Source of the DNA: Turritopsis dohrnii
Taxonomy: Eukaryota; Cnidaria; Hydrozoa; Anthoathecata; Oceaniidae
Reading direction: 5' to 3'
Length of the DNA: 64,000 nucleotides
Assembly (NCBI GenBank): GCA_027922465.2
Contig: BQMF02000435.1
Span: 186,001 to 250,000, forward strand
The stretch's first letter is position 1. Each line of letters opens with the position of its first letter. Shown here piece by piece: positions 31,661 to 44,700 of the stretch. The notes beneath the pieces were generated by a model. It did not search any database, was not told the DNA's origin, and was given only the letters and a program-made list of their open reading frames with translations. A program made the translations under genes and the position numbers.

Positions 31661-32445
31661 CCCAGCGGGCACAAGACGTCTTTGAGACGTCTCATTTTAA
31701 TCGTAAAATGGTCGTTTGCTTTCCAGATCATTTTGCGACGTCGTTGGGACGTCTGAAACGGGACGTCACAATTGGGATCCTTTTACGACGTTTTTGGGAC
31801 GTCTTTATACGGATTGAATAACGACCTTCGAAACAATTATAAACTTAAGATCATTTTGCGACGTCGTAGGGACGTCTGAAACGAGACGTCGCAATTGGGA
31901 TCCTGTTACGATCAGATAACGACCTGACAAAAATTTTCAAATTTCATTCTGCAGTCATTAAACAGTATAAATCGAGTAACTCTAACATGCTTATACTGAA
32001 TTTACATTCGTATCGAATTCTGTTTATTGGTCGTGTGAGGGATGATTTTACGACGTTTTTGGGACGTCTCTCTGCAGATTCAATAACGATCTTCGAAACA
32101 ATTATAAACTTTCAAAAGCAATCAGTTTGTATAGAATGATTTATTGTAATGTTTTTAAACGTCTTGACAACAAGCAGCGGTGGCATAACGGTAACGAGTT
32201 CGGCTGGCACACCAGAGGTTCCAGGTTCGGGTCCGCCTGTGGCCTTGTTACAGTTTTTGAAAGAGTAAATTTCATAATCCTGCGACGTCGTTACGATGTC
32301 GTTGGGATGTCATTGAGACGTCTCAATTAAGATGTAATTGGGACGTCTTTTGAGATTCCCACTTCGCGACCATTTTGCGACGTCTTAGGGACGTCTTGAA
32401 AAGACGTCTTTACGACGTCTTTACGACGTCTTTGTGCCCGCTGGG
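31661..32445. mobile_element. 785-bp TIR element with internal tRNA-like unit, inserted in a HECT exon
   Basis: Ends CCCAGCGGGCACAAGACGTC and, inverted, GACGTCTTTGTGCCCGCTGG. AT flanks both sides. Removing the element and one AT rejoins the HECT reading frame exactly. The interior is full of GGGACGTC/TTACGACGTC motifs. No transposase. Family members with these ends are at 19446 and about 36235-36545. Confidence 0.85.
32172..32246 (+). other. tRNA-like unit inside the TIR element
   Basis: GCAGCGGTGGCATAACGGTA (box A-like), a CTGG..CCAG arm and GGTTCGGGTCC (box B). It could act as an internal RNA polymerase III promoter. It is not a regular tRNA: the anticodon loop is too short. Confidence 0.6.
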
Positions 32446-34555
32446 ATTTTACTGGAAATGATGTCAGTGGTTATATACCAAACTTTGGTACTTTAAGTGT
32501 AACAGACGGTACTGCCAAAGTGGTTGGACATTTTTTTGCTGCTACAATAGTTAAATGGAGGGCCAGCTCCTGCATTCTTTGCTGACTGGATATTTGATTA
32601 CATAACTTGTGGGCTAACAGCTGCATTAAAGTCTTGTCCAAAAGAAATATCTGAAATATCATCACTGAAAGCAACATATGATAAGGTGTATTATATAAAT
32701 TTTACATTTTTCAACTAAAATAGTTGTGGCTATGTCACACTAGATTTTCTGATATCAACCATCTTTCAAGTTTATTTAGTTTTCTATTTATGTGATCATG
32801 TACATGTGTCAATTGCAATGACCATCGATTTTAGTGTTTTTTGGCTTAGTAACTTTAAGTACTGTCATGATAGAAATGAAAAGAGAAAAGAAAATATATT
32901 GAACTACTGTGCACTTCTCTAATGAAAGGGGCGGTTTGTCTGTTGATCTAATAACATACTGAAATTATGTCTTATTGAATAAGTAATCTGATTTAGGTCT
33001 TTCTTGCAAAATCTGATTTGGAATTAACATCGATACTTTCAACAGATGAGGGTTTAGATTTATTAGAGCGTATTGGATATAGAGGAGATCCAAGAAAGAC
33101 AACAATGCAAAAGAAAAATTCTATTTTAGAGTAAGAAATATTGACATTTCTTGATTTAATAATCTAATAATCTTATCTAAAGTCTGTTCAAAAAATATGT
33201 GCACTAATTTCAGTTACCATGTGGAAACCAGATTTAACAAATTACATAAATTCCCTTGAGCCTGGTTTTTATACAAAAGCTGAAATCAGTGCATATAATT
33301 TATGAACAGACTTTAGTGTATATGTTATGGTGTAAGCACTTGTAAATTTCTATGGAAATGTTTCCTCCAGTTAAGATAGTATGTACTGATAAAAACTTCT
33401 ATTAATCTGTCTTAATTGGTTCTACTTAAAATATCCATTCATTGTATTTTGTGCTTTTTTTATAGGTCAATTATAGTAAAAGAAACACTGGAACCCTTAC
33501 TTCCAGTTATTCAGGAGATAAGTAATGGTTTGCAGTGCTATAATGTGTGGCAATTACTTAAGCAAAATGGAGTAACTATGCACCCTATATTTTGTCGCAA
33601 TCAGAAGTTTGTTTGGCAATATGATGATTTCATCAGTTCTCTTAAACCGCAATTTAGTGAAGATGCCACCAATAAAAAAACATTAGAGGTAACAAAATAC
33701 AAGGCCCTATTAGATGTTGCTGAATATTGTTTTAATTCTGGTATGTATTTAATTGCTATATTTTTTGTTTTGTCTTAAAGATAATGCATTCTCCATATTG
33801 TAAATTCGATTACTTAGGGAAGAAATTTTGTGGGAAGAAAATATATTGGAAAATGTATCCAATTCAAAGTCCCTCAAAGAAGGGAAAATTGCTAATTCTG
33901 CAAACAAAATCTGCTACTTTTTGATACCTAACTAACCAAATGACATATTTGTTGTTTAGATAATCCAGATTTTTCATCTGAACAGTTAATTCAGTTCATA
34001 ACTGGTTCACCAACATTGCCAGTACTAGGATTACACAAAGATATAACTGTTCACTTTATCCATAGATGTAACTCAACTAATGGTAAACCATGTAAATGTT
34101 TGCCAAGTGTCAGCACTTGCGATGTACAAGTAAACCTTCCTGTACACATAGCATCAGAGGAATCCATGATGCAGGCTTTTTCAATGGCAGTGGAGATGGT
34201 AGTTGGTTTGGACAACTGTAATACAAAATACCTTTGTTGTTGCATGACATAGTTATTTCGTTAAAGTTTTATTCATACCGTTCTGTTTTGTTAAGATTGT
34301 TCTGTTACTCTAATATATTCTAATATAGGATAATATTTTGTTGATATTTGTTTTTAGTTCTTTTGTTTTTTGATAGTAAAATGACGGGGTGAGTCTCATC
34401 GTCAAATTTTGATAAATTGATTTTGGGGTTGAAAATTTAGAAAAAGTGGAATTTGACCTTCTTTCTATTACTGATTATGTTTGAGATGTGAAAACGTTGT
34501 TTTTATTGTTTCAGGTTTTTAGATCTAAGCTACTTTTTCATTTGAAATATACATT

Positions 34556-35770
34556 TTATTGTGCTGCAGAAATGATAGTGTCATAAATTGTTCTTGCTTC
34601 TATCCAATCACGTGGCGACATTAAAATTCCTAATGCATTTACCAAATACTTAAAATAGTTATTCAATTCTTCATCAACTTCATTCAAAAGATTCTCTGTT
34701 TCACCCAGGATATCCCTCTAGTTAATATTCCAATCAGTAACATTAGTGTTTACCCTCATACCACATTGTTGATAACCATAGAGTTCAGGAAAACAATACA
34801 TTTCATCAGGTATTCCACAAACTTTGGCTTGGCATGATTTTCTAATTAAATGAGAGTTCCACTCTAACTTCGCCTTATCCAGTTCAGCCTGCAGGAGATC
34901 TGAACATACAAACCAAGCGCATTCCATATGCAATCGGTTTCCAAGACGCAGAATGTCGTTTTGCACCATGTTTTTAAAATAATCTATTATCCAAGAGGTG
35001 TAGGTTCTCTTATAATGGGACCAAAGGTTTTCGATTCTTTGGTTTGCCTGTGATGTACCATATTTGTGTGCACTGGTATCATTATGAAGAAAAGCGTGAA
35101 TACTTGCCATTAACCCATTTTCTGTACCGCAATCTGTTTTAAGGACGTCTAGGCTAACTTGGACATTTTCGACGGCATTGAGATAAAAATGAGTCGGGAT
35201 GACTGGGTTGTTATTACTTCGACAAACTTTTAGCCAAATAACCTTTCGTGAAAATCCATCGACACAACCATGTATAGGAAATCCATATGGCTTAATTTTG
35301 TCGTAGCCGTCCGCATGCCATACTGCATTCGGTCCAGGAGATGTATAAATCCTTCGGTAAAGTTTCCTGGCTCTTCTGTTTAAAGACTCTCGTGGATTAA
35401 TATCTCGTACAATGTTCATAACGTCATCACAATTAACTATTATACCATAAGCAACACGTAATTTATGCCAAATACTACGATATCCCTTTATTCCTGATGG
35501 AGTACTTAGCTCTGACTCTATAATATTGGGCACAGAAGAATCGATTGCCGGTCTCCCTTTTCTTTTTAATCCAGATGCTTTTAGATAACATTTTACGTAC
35601 TTAAGCTAATTTCTATGACATGGTATCTCTTGAGAATCAGTATAATTCTCTTATATTGAGAACCTTTTATAAAGAAATGACAGATAAGTTCTTCTGTTGT
35701 GGTGTTTTCTTTCACAAGTATTTCCTCGTTGCTAAATGTCTTCGTTGTGTACCACAATTGGTACAAAACA
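34556..35770 (-). pseudogene. DDE integrase-like protein (rve-type core), nearly intact
   Basis: The minus-strand core at 35533-34718 has WHADGYDKIKPYG, GCVDGFSRKVIWL, a second acidic site in LKTDCGTENG and the glutamate in NQRIENLWSHYKR, consistent with a D,D,E integrase fold. TAG at 34720-34718 interrupts the C-terminus; the same frame continues with FYKYLV-like sequence (WIEARTIYDTIIS) to TAA at 34558-34556. Upstream, a helix-turn-helix-like region (TEELICHFFIKGSQYKRI) and CTNCG are readable to about 35770 with one frameshift near 35605. Such proteins are multicopy in fish and cnidarians and probably come from a Ginger-like or related transposon. No terminal repeats are visible here. Confidence 0.68.
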
Positions 35771-36234
35771 ACTCAACTTGAAAAAAACTCTCTTCACATC
35801 GAAAGCAAAATCTAACCGTGCATTATGATGATTAACTCCTGTAAGTAAAAATCACTTACAAGAAGAACAGCACGTGTTTAATAAATGGCAACCAGCAAAA
35901 ATTCAAAATCTTAAATTAATTTTTTAGATTTAAAAATATTTTGGAACATATATCTCAAGAACATTTTCTATCCCTGGCTTTCAAAAAAAACAAAACAATA
36001 TTAAAAAGATTTTTCTGAGTTTCAATTTGTTTATTTTTCTGGATTTTAAAATATATTTCTTGACTTTGAAAGATATTTCCTGATTTCAAATATATTTCTG
36101 GAGCTCAAAATTATTTATCGAATGACCCTTGTCGGATTCCGAACAAATGAATAGGTAAAGGAAGACACGTTTTTCATGGTTTTTCAGAGATGATTACTTT
36201 GCGAACTAAATTGCATATAGAATGCTAGAATATA
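35771..36234. other. No feature recognised
   Basis: AT-rich. It has several GAATATATTTC/GAAATATTTTTC-like phrases similar to 30010-30130, which suggests a low-complexity repeat shared by both sides of the HECT-integrase block. Confidence 0.4.
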
Positions 36235-36545
36235 AAATGCAACGTTCTTTTGACGTCGAAAGAACGTCAGAATAGACTGTAAGTAAATAAATGATTTTAA
36301 TAGCATAAACTTACAGTATATACCACTCTAGTCATGACATAAGCTTTCACCATTGTAGGATTTTGAAATGTTTTTTTTCAGGTCGCAATTATTTGCGACC
36401 AACCCCGGCGTTTTCTAGACGTCGTTAAATGGTCCATTTTGGTTTCCGACCAACATCAACGTTTTCTTGACGTCGCTTAATGGTCATTTTTGGATACGAC
36501 ATTAAAGCAACCATAAAACAACGTTGTATTGACGTCGTGTGTAAA
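36235..36545. repeat. Fragment of the GACGTC-rich TIR element family
   Basis: Contains AACGTTCTTTTGACGTCG, GCGTTTTCTAGACGTCG and ACGTTGTATTGACGTCG, and ends GTAAACTGGGA, an altered version of the GCCCGCTGGGA terminus at 32436-32446. Confidence 0.5.
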
Positions 36546-37070
36546 CTGGGAAACAGCACTTGTAATGCATGCATTTTGCAGCGATAGTGGAAAAGGGGCT
36601 TAAGTTCGCAAGATCATTGCGATTGCATCTTGGAAAAATGCAAAATTATGGCCTTTTGTTTTTTGAATAACCAGCGTTTCTTGTTAGTAACTTGATATTC
36701 ATTCATTTTCATTCATTCTTTCTTTTGTCTTTTTAACAATTTCCATCCAGTTTCTGGTCTTCATATTGGTTTCTTGATGAAATATTTTGCTATTATTCTT
36801 CTATTCCTTAAGGAAGCCCATTAGTGCCATATTTTGCCGTTTGAGTTTTCAATTCTTGAGAACGTATTTTTTCTCACTTTTCACTTTACTTACGGTAAGT
36901 CTAGAGAATGCAGTTATTCCCACTTTTCACTTTACTTACAGTAAGTCTAGAGAACACAGTTATTTCCACTTTTCACTTTAGTTACGCAGTTTTTCTAAAC
37001 TCCAGTGCATTGTAGTAGGGTACAATGACCCCTTAGAATATTTTCACACCCTGTGGTTTACGCTAATGAC

Positions 37071-37094
37071 CTAACCCTAACCCCTAACCCTAAC
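37071..37094 (+). repeat. Telomere-like (CCCTAA)n, first block
   Basis: Short run of CTAACCCTAACCCCTAACCC followed by TAACAATAACAAAGAAAACC. The metazoan telomere repeat is TTAGGG. This is an internal, imperfect copy. Confidence 0.8.
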
Positions 37095-37449
37095 AATAAC
37101 AAAGAAAACCTGAAAACAGGTAAAAATAGTGACTATAAATCGCATATGGTACATAAATTTTTTGCAAGGAAATGTTGGAAATTTATAAAGATCATTGTTC
37201 ATCATTTTTGATCCTTCGTCCATCACAATGAAGAATTCATCTTCGATATGTTGCTTAAATTAAAAACTTGGACCGAGGCAAGTTGTTTTAAGTTTTTTAA
37301 AGATTTGCCTAAGGTGTTTGTTTATAAACAAGTCGCTTCACCAAATTTCCCCGAATTTCCTGGGGGAAATTGTCCTGGCATTATCCGAATCGCTGTAATT
37401 AGAAAACCCTCTACAACTCCAACAAATTTTAATAGTAATTCTATTATGG

Positions 37450-37468
37450 CCCTAACCCTAACCCTAAC
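37450..37468 (+). repeat. Telomere-like (CCCTAA)n, second block
   Basis: CCCTAACCCTAACCCTAAC followed by AATAATGAAGAAAACC. Same orientation and same 3' neighbour as the first block although the arms around them are inverted. Confidence 0.8.
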
Positions 37469-37645
37469 AATAATGAAGAAAACCTAACAGGTCATAAGCG
37501 TAAACCACTTTACTGCGTAAGTAAAGTGAAAAGTGGGAATAACTGCATTCTCTAGACTTGCCGTAAGTAAAGTGAAAAGTGAGAAAAAAATACGTTCTCA
37601 AGAATTAAAAACTCACACGGCAAAATATGGCATTAATGGGCTTCC

Positions 37646-38500
37646 GTAATTCTTTTTATTATCATTTACGTTTTTAGAAATTCTCAGAACTAATATTGAT
37701 TACAGCAATGTATTGTCTCTATCTTGTGCAAACAATTTCTACAAATAAACAAATAAATAATTCAATAAAAACGTAAAAACTGAAACAAAAAATGAAAATG
37801 AAAGTTCTTTAATTTGGGGCCTTACTGGAGAAAAATGATGATTTTATAATCGAATTCCAAATACGTTGATTTACATCGTGTGGGAAAATGCTATCATTTT
37901 AATGATTATTATCATATCTAAAAAGATAGCAATACTTCTAGACATTAATCGATGATAACAAAGGAATGAGATTTTAAAAAATAGTGTTTCAATACACTTA
38001 AAATGGATCAACAAATACGTAAATAAACCACGTGCATATCTCGTATTAATTACACAACATCCAGGTACAATATTTCTGTTTTTTATTTATTGACCAATGA
38101 AACATTGAAACATTTGTTTGGTATGATTCGCCATTAAACGTAGATAAAATAAAATAAAAAACAACAATTTGGTGGTTTTATTTTCTTATTGAAACATTTC
38201 TGCCTGTCGTTTTAAACAAATTTTGAATAGCTAATTATACACTAATTTTCACCTAGGTTGTTATCACAAGCCTTCCTTTTGAGTTTGAGTTTTTATCAAT
38301 AAAGATGAACCAAAATACACAACAAGTTTCTCGATCAATGCCATAAATATTAATCAACATCTTTGCGTCATTTATGCAACATCATGACACAAAGATTCAT
38401 ATTGAGCGTGTGTTACATAAAAAACAGTTTACGTTTAAGTCCTAGCTCCTTACACACAACTTTTTTGATGGAAATTAATCGAGCAGTTAATTGCTTCACT
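37646..38500. other. Intergenic, no feature recognised
   Basis: AT-rich sequence between the foldback element and the 3' end of FReD gene B. Confidence 0.5.
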
Positions 38501-38769
38501 TCACTTCACCCTTATATACATGGCTGCAGCGACAATGCGGATATTCTCAGAAATTCCATACCAGTAATTTCGATAATAATAGTGAGCATGATCATGGTAC
38601 GCAGTTAATCTCACGGTAAAGCACTTGCTATGCCACCATCCTCCGTTTCCATATGGTTCTGACCAGACATCCTTAGCGCAATTGTTAATATATAAATCAT
38701 TATCAACATCAATTGTTGTGAATTTCATTGCATGATGTAGACATAGTTGAGCTGACGGCCCAGTCTCAC
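38501..38769 (-). CDS. FReD gene B exon 5: end of the fibrinogen domain
   Basis: Acceptor TGTAG|GTGAGACT. It encodes MKFTTIDVDND, NNCAKD, GGWWHSKC and MYIRVK, then TGA. Confidence 0.9.
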
Positions 38770-41700
38770 CTACAGAATACAAGCAGATTTAAGTTTTACG
38801 TTTCTGACAACAGATCTACGATCACATTGTGTCTATGTTCTTTTAAAGTGAGGGTCATTCAAAAGCACCAAGGACCTGCAATGCATGTGGAAAACTGTTG
38901 CGTGTTGGCAATGTTTATTTTTGCAGCGACAAAATGCTGCAAAATTTACGCAACAAAATTAAAACCATTGCAAAAAATACATTCTTCCGGAACTAAAACT
39001 TCTTTAATAGAAAACAGGCTACACAAGAATTCGTTTAATAGTTAATAGTTTTCTATCAACCAATTCTTCCATGTTTGCATGACTATTTGATGTTTAATTA
39101 ATTGCTATAAAAGTGTTCATCTCATAGAAGACTACGGTGACGGCGATATAACTGTTCTTTGACATTTTTGTTAACATAAAAAACATTTTCACACAATCTT
39201 TTGTAAACTTTTTAAGGATAAGAAAACATTATTGTTTAAGTTCGCTGTCCAATTTTCCATTTTGTAGTAAACGGCGCCCTCTATTAAACGCCGCATACAC
39301 AATCTGGAGTTTGTAATAAACACCGCGTCGTTTATTAGAGGAAATACGGTAAGTTATGCTTTCATTTCCAGTTTATTTGATTATTTAACATTCGTTTTGA
39401 ATGGAGATATTTTGAGATTATAATTTAAAACGTTGTGCTACATAACAAACGATATGTTTATGAAATACTAAATAAAATATGCAAAAATGGCGATAATTAT
39501 GCCAATTATCCAATTATTTGCATAGTTTTAATTTTCATCCAACCCATAGTTACAATTCTAAGATTTAACTACGCAATAAAAATGCATTTGTACATAAAGT
39601 TGAAACACTTCTCGGGAGCCTAACGGCACAAGCACAGCAGAAAGGCTTAACTATGGAGCATAAAACAAAACCACATCCATTATATAGGTCATGGTTTTGT
39701 TGGTAACTTTGAATTATAATTTAAGCTCACAACATTTTCGTTGATGGAAGTCACCGTGGGTGCTAGGAAAAGAAAATCATGCTATACAATCGATTGAGAT
39801 CCTTTTTGTCAGATTGACATGTGTGCAATTCTTTTGCAAAAGGTACTTTGGAAATGTGTTGAGATTTAGGTACTAATGTTCCTTTTTTTGACCCAATTTT
39901 GAGAATGGATTCAAACTTAGAAAAAATTTGATGAATATGCAAATTTTCAATTAAATTGATGAACTCAGAAGATTTGATCTAAATCAGTTTCAATTTTCAC
40001 TTTCCGCCAAAATTGAGGAAAATTTTTTTTCAGTTTAATTAATGTCATCTGCAAGAAACAGAACATTCGAAGCAGAACTAGAGATATGAGAAAGATGTGA
40101 AAGCTTTTCATAATAACAATAGAAACTTCCTTACAACTTGGTAAATACAACTTATAACCATTCGCTTCGTCTTCAACATGAAATGTTTGGTACTGAAAGG
40201 TGAAATTTTGACCATCTTCTCTCCACAAATCAACCTTCAATTCAACATCGAATTTTGTAGTTAGTAAGTGAATTTTTTCGTTTCCCAACCAATGCTCGCC
40301 TTCGATGTCACCAAAACCATCTTTATAGTCTTTCCATGGTTGATTGAATCCCATGGAACCATCTGGTAACCGTTTTATAATGATTAACCAACCTAATAAA
40401 GAAGATGAAGGCCTCTGGATGTGCTGCACGTTTCGAACTTCATAACAACGTTTAATGCAATAAAAGCGCTTAATGTGGTAAATTTCAAGGCTTAATGTAA
40501 TAGCTCTTCAATAGCAAGGGTCGACAATTAATGCAATAGCCATACTTAATATAATAAGGCATTGTTAACAAAGGTATTGTACTGGTATTCATAGTAAGAA
40601 CTATTTTGCTAGTACACTTATCATATGTGATTAATATTTCTAACAGTTTAAAGGGTTTATGTAAAAAAAAAAAATTGCCTAAATCCTCGCATTATAAAAA
40701 GGAGACCGGACTTTCTTCTTCTTATAGCCTATCGGGAAGTGGTGGAGTTTACTAACAATTTTTTTTTATATTTCGGAAGACCTATAAAAAATGAGATTCC
40801 TTTGAAATTATTTATTGTTTTGTGAAAGTGACGTCACTAAGACGAATCATTTGCATTGTACTCTATTGCAAAATTTCCCAAGGAAAATGTGAGAGAAATG
40901 TGGTAATAATAACAATAGATATTGAATAACATATCTGTGACAATCATCCTCTAGAAGTGTCAATATTCTCACATTTTCCAAATTTGTCCATATCTTTCAT
41001 CATGATATATCACTTCTACAAAGGGATCCAGTGTGTTTTCGCTAAGACATCAGTTTTAAAAGTATTTTCTGTCGTCTTGAACGATTTTGAAAATCATCAA
41101 CAACAGTGATGCATTTTTAGACTTGACATATAATTTCACTGTTATGTTATGAGAGCTCGCTTAAATATAAAAATTGGTGTGAAAATGGAAAGAAAAAATG
41201 TTTCAAGTCGCTAAGTAATCCAACGAATGGAAAAGTAACTTAGTCATATTTCTTCATTGGTTAATTGATTTGTTGAGTTATTAGAATGATATAGGAGGGT
41301 AAATCAGTTGGGAAGAAATCAAATGAAATTAAATTTTGCTTGACCTTTGCTTGTATTACAACTCTGATTCCTTTTCCTAGCAATTCATAGTTAACAAGCA
41401 ATATATCTGAGACATCAGTGGACATTAATTGTTCGACATGAATTCCAATTTTCTGAAATTGTTCTTGAATCTTTTATACTTTCTGAAAAACCTTGTTGAG
41501 CTTTAACGCATGGAAAAGGAGACCATCAAAATTTTTGTGTGCTACTTGTAGTTGTAGTTTTGTAGATTTTCTACAAGAATAGGATCTTTCACCGAGATTT
41601 TTTTACAAAAGTTATAGTCAGTACACATTGAAACACACTGCATTCTGCATTCTACCTCCATGATTAAAAGCTCGTTAAAATGCAGTGTAATCACTTCTTT

Positions 41701-44700
41701 CAAAATTGCAATTCTGGATTGTAATTTTGCAAAATCTCAAATATTTATAAAAAATTCGTTTTGTCCAGTATAATAAAACTTTTGAACTTCTTCTGTAAGA
41801 AACTAAAGTTGGGTTTGAGAATTGTAACTCAAACGAGAACAAAAAATACGATATGTTACCTTCTTCACACATTGCCTGAAACAAAGGCGCATTTTCAACT
41901 TTCAAATATGAAAGTTCATGTCGTAATGTGGTTGAGCACAAGGATGTCGAAATACAATCATGCTGCAATGATAAACCAGGTTTGCATACACATACGGGAT
42001 AATCATCTTCGGGGTTATTGATGAATACATAACCATCATGCCTACATTTCTATACGAAGACATCAAAGGAGTACGTTTGTTGTTGCTTAAACTAATTCAA
42101 TGAACTTTACGCTGTGTAGCAGTCCACTCTAATATTTTATAGGAACTATAGATTAACAATATTATTGTTCGTTTTAAAAGCGTAATTCGTTTAGGGGCTT
42201 ATTACATGATCCCGCTTAGCCGGGATGAAATTTTATCCCGCCTTGCCGAGATGGAGTTCAACTCGGCGTTACATGCAAAATTTTCATCCCGTTTAGGCGG
42301 GACGGGACAAAACTAACCCTTTGTGTTTTGAATTTTTGACAAACTACGCATGCTCAAACCTCAAACTTGTCCCGGCTGACCGGGACGAAGCGATTACATG
42401 GGAAAATTTCATCCCGCCTAACCGAGATCCCGGCTCTTGATAGCCGAGATCTCGGATAGGCGGGATGAAAATTTTATCATGTAATCGCAATGGGAAATTT
42501 ATGAAGATTTGACGAGGAAGCCAAGACCTCGGCAAGACGGGATGAAATTTCATCCTGCCTAACCGGGATCATGTAATCAGCCCCTTAGTAGGAATATCAT
42601 ATTTTGGAGCGATCAACTTTTCTTGGAATCTAAAATCATGACGATATAAAGTCACCAACATATAAATCGACATGACTTGTTCTTTTTTTCAACGCGTAGG
42701 GCATAAGAAACAAAAGAATATTTCAGGACATCGAGAAGTCAGCCTTTTGAACGTTCACACACTTTACTTTACTTTCCACGAACATAACAATTTAACTCAA
42801 AAAATATTAGTAATTCTGTACTTCTTCTGAAATTTATTTTCGGTTGTGCCTTAGATCTAGGAGGATAGAAAAGAGAAGGAGAAACAACTCAAATTTAAAG
42901 CCTATTCAAACTATTCAAATTTTGCATTGTTTTTAAATTGAATAGAAACGTAAGCGCGATGCGCTCGTCCCAGTTTTTTCCGCGCAAAAATGATGAAGTT
43001 CTATTTTCTCCTAATTGAAGCCTATATCAAAAATATACTAATTTATCCCCTGAGAGACCACTATTAAGCTTTTATCTATTGAAAATAGACCGATATGTCC
43101 CTCACTGTGGGTTTCAAAACATTCGGCGTCAAAAACCCGAGAGGAAATTTATAAAAATCGCCATTTTGAGCTTCGACAGGAAGGTGCATGTGCTCTCACT
43201 GATCATGTTTTTTTTTGAAGAAATACTTGTGCGTGAGTTTTGCGTGATTTATATAATCTTTCTTATGAATTTATCTGTCAGTTTCTTTTTATTTGAACAG
43301 TTTTGATGCAGGATTACGTAAGTTATAAGGATTTGTTTCACAGTGTTTTTACTGTCGTTTTCTTAATATATTTTGCATAAATTAACTTTCAAAAATTTTA
43401 CTCAGTCAGCATTATGTTTTTACTTACAGCTCTCTGTAATGCCTCTCTGTTATTACTTTTGATTAATACTGTTTCTGTTCTCCAGGAATTCTTTTGAGAA
43501 ATATTTGTTGTATATAGTTAAAAAATAAAAAGTTGGTTGCTCATGGATTTGTCACTTTTAGGTATTTCACTTTCTCTTGCTTGGTTAAATTCTTTGACTT
43601 TTGAACATAGTGTGTTGTTGCTAGCCACTGGCAACTTGGTATATTGTAAATGCATATTTTTCCCTTTCCTAGAGCATATAATCTAGAATTGATATTGTCA
43701 AAAATTATTAAAAAAGAAGAAAAAAACGACCATGAAGGAGTGTTTTGGTGTAGTAGTTGAACATGAAGAACCAAATGTGTACCCTCAGTAACCTCTGTAG
43801 TAGTTAGTAGCTTCGCAAGAAGAGTTCAAAGGATTGAATCACAACAACCTAAGTATGTTGGGGATGCTCCTGAATTTTCAATACATGATGATTCGTGTGA
43901 TATCTGTTTTGTGCCTGCTAAAACATCATTAAGATTAAGTGAGAATTAGTAAACAAACATAGCATTTCTACAAGAACAGCAAGACCACGGAACTGGTGAT
44001 TTTAAAATTGACTCAGAGGAAGAAATAACAATAGAGCCCCTGGATGAGTTTAACGAATTCGAAGAATTTAAGATAAAAGTCTGGACGATATTTTAGTGGA
44101 AGATTTTCAAGAGTAAAATCTGCTTCCCCTGAAATCACATTTATTGACGAAAAATATCGTGAAGTAGCTGGACTACGAAACATAGTCACAACTGAGCTTG
44201 TGTGTCAATCGTGTGTCAAATGTTTTTAAGAAGAAGTCGTTCTTCGAAAAACATATTTGAGATGTGCTAAACTATTTTATATAGCTATTATTTTTTTGCT
44301 AGCTACCTAGTGTAGTAGCTACCCACTGTATTATTTTTTATTCATGTGAAAAAAGTTCTTCATTTAGCTAGGTGACCTTATAGTGTTTTAGTTTGTTAAT
44401 GATGAGGTCTCAAACTATGACTGTTTTAACCTTTCTTATATTTTACTGGTTCATCTATATAAATGTTTTAACTCCCTACTAAGGTTTTACTTTCAACTGT
44501 ATATATGCATGCTTAAAGGTGTACAGATTTTATATGTCCTGATGATGATTTTATTCGACGTTTTTATTTAAATCTTGTTATCTTATTTTACTTTGAATTT
44601 TAAAGTTTCCAAGATGCTTAAATTCGGAATTGATTTCTTGTTATATGTTTTGAAACTATGATATCCATGATTATTTTAATAATATATTCCCCTCACTGTT

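Larger units (their letters stand above)
30189..34252 (+). pseudogene. Zinc-ribbon/HECT-domain E3 ubiquitin-ligase-like gene, frameshifted and interrupted
   Basis: Exon 1 (30189-31488) begins with a zinc ribbon (CTSCGKK...CMYCGRK), a proline stretch, a conserved middle region (LYPDQKLVETIPGSD, FTLERYKKDLG) and enters HECT with GEPAIDTGGVSREF. Later exons are 31632-32685 (split by a 785-bp element), 32997-33130, 33466-33740 and 33960-34252. Their GT/AG sites and phases all agree. The HECT end has QFITGSP and the catalytic-cysteine motif LPSVSTCDVQVNLP. HECT ligases pass ubiquitin from E2 to substrate through that cysteine. Frame breaks occur at a T7 run (30645-30651), near 31400 and near 32550. 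Related G2/M-specific-E3-like genes are multicopy in cnidarians and fish. Confidence 0.78.
36813..37645. mobile_element. Foldback element, 833 bp, with telomere-like repeats
   Basis: Long inverted arms: GGAAGCCCATTAGTGCCATA at 36813 is matched inverted at 37645, and the match continues through CTTGAGAACGTATTTTTTCT and CTTTTCACTTTACTTACGG. The left arm holds about three tandem ~47-bp units (CACTTTTCACTTTACTTAC..GTAAGTCTAGAGAA), the right arm two. It is flanked by TTAA on the left and GTAA on the right. No ORF. Confidence 0.75.

Noticed and set aside
32172..32246. Functional tRNA gene inside the TIR element
   Set aside because: The anticodon arm has only a 4-base loop and the acceptor ends do not pair; it is treated as tRNA-derived.
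41675..41859. Continuation of the gene B exon 3 ORF
   Set aside because: The ORF runs on past a good GAAG|GTAACA donor; the phase of exon 4 requires the splice, and the extra residues match no fibrinogen domain.
43079..43306. Possible THAP or zinc-finger domain in the 2.1-kb transposon
   Set aside because: The cysteine and histidine spacing does not fit THAP, and no AVPTIF-like end is present.
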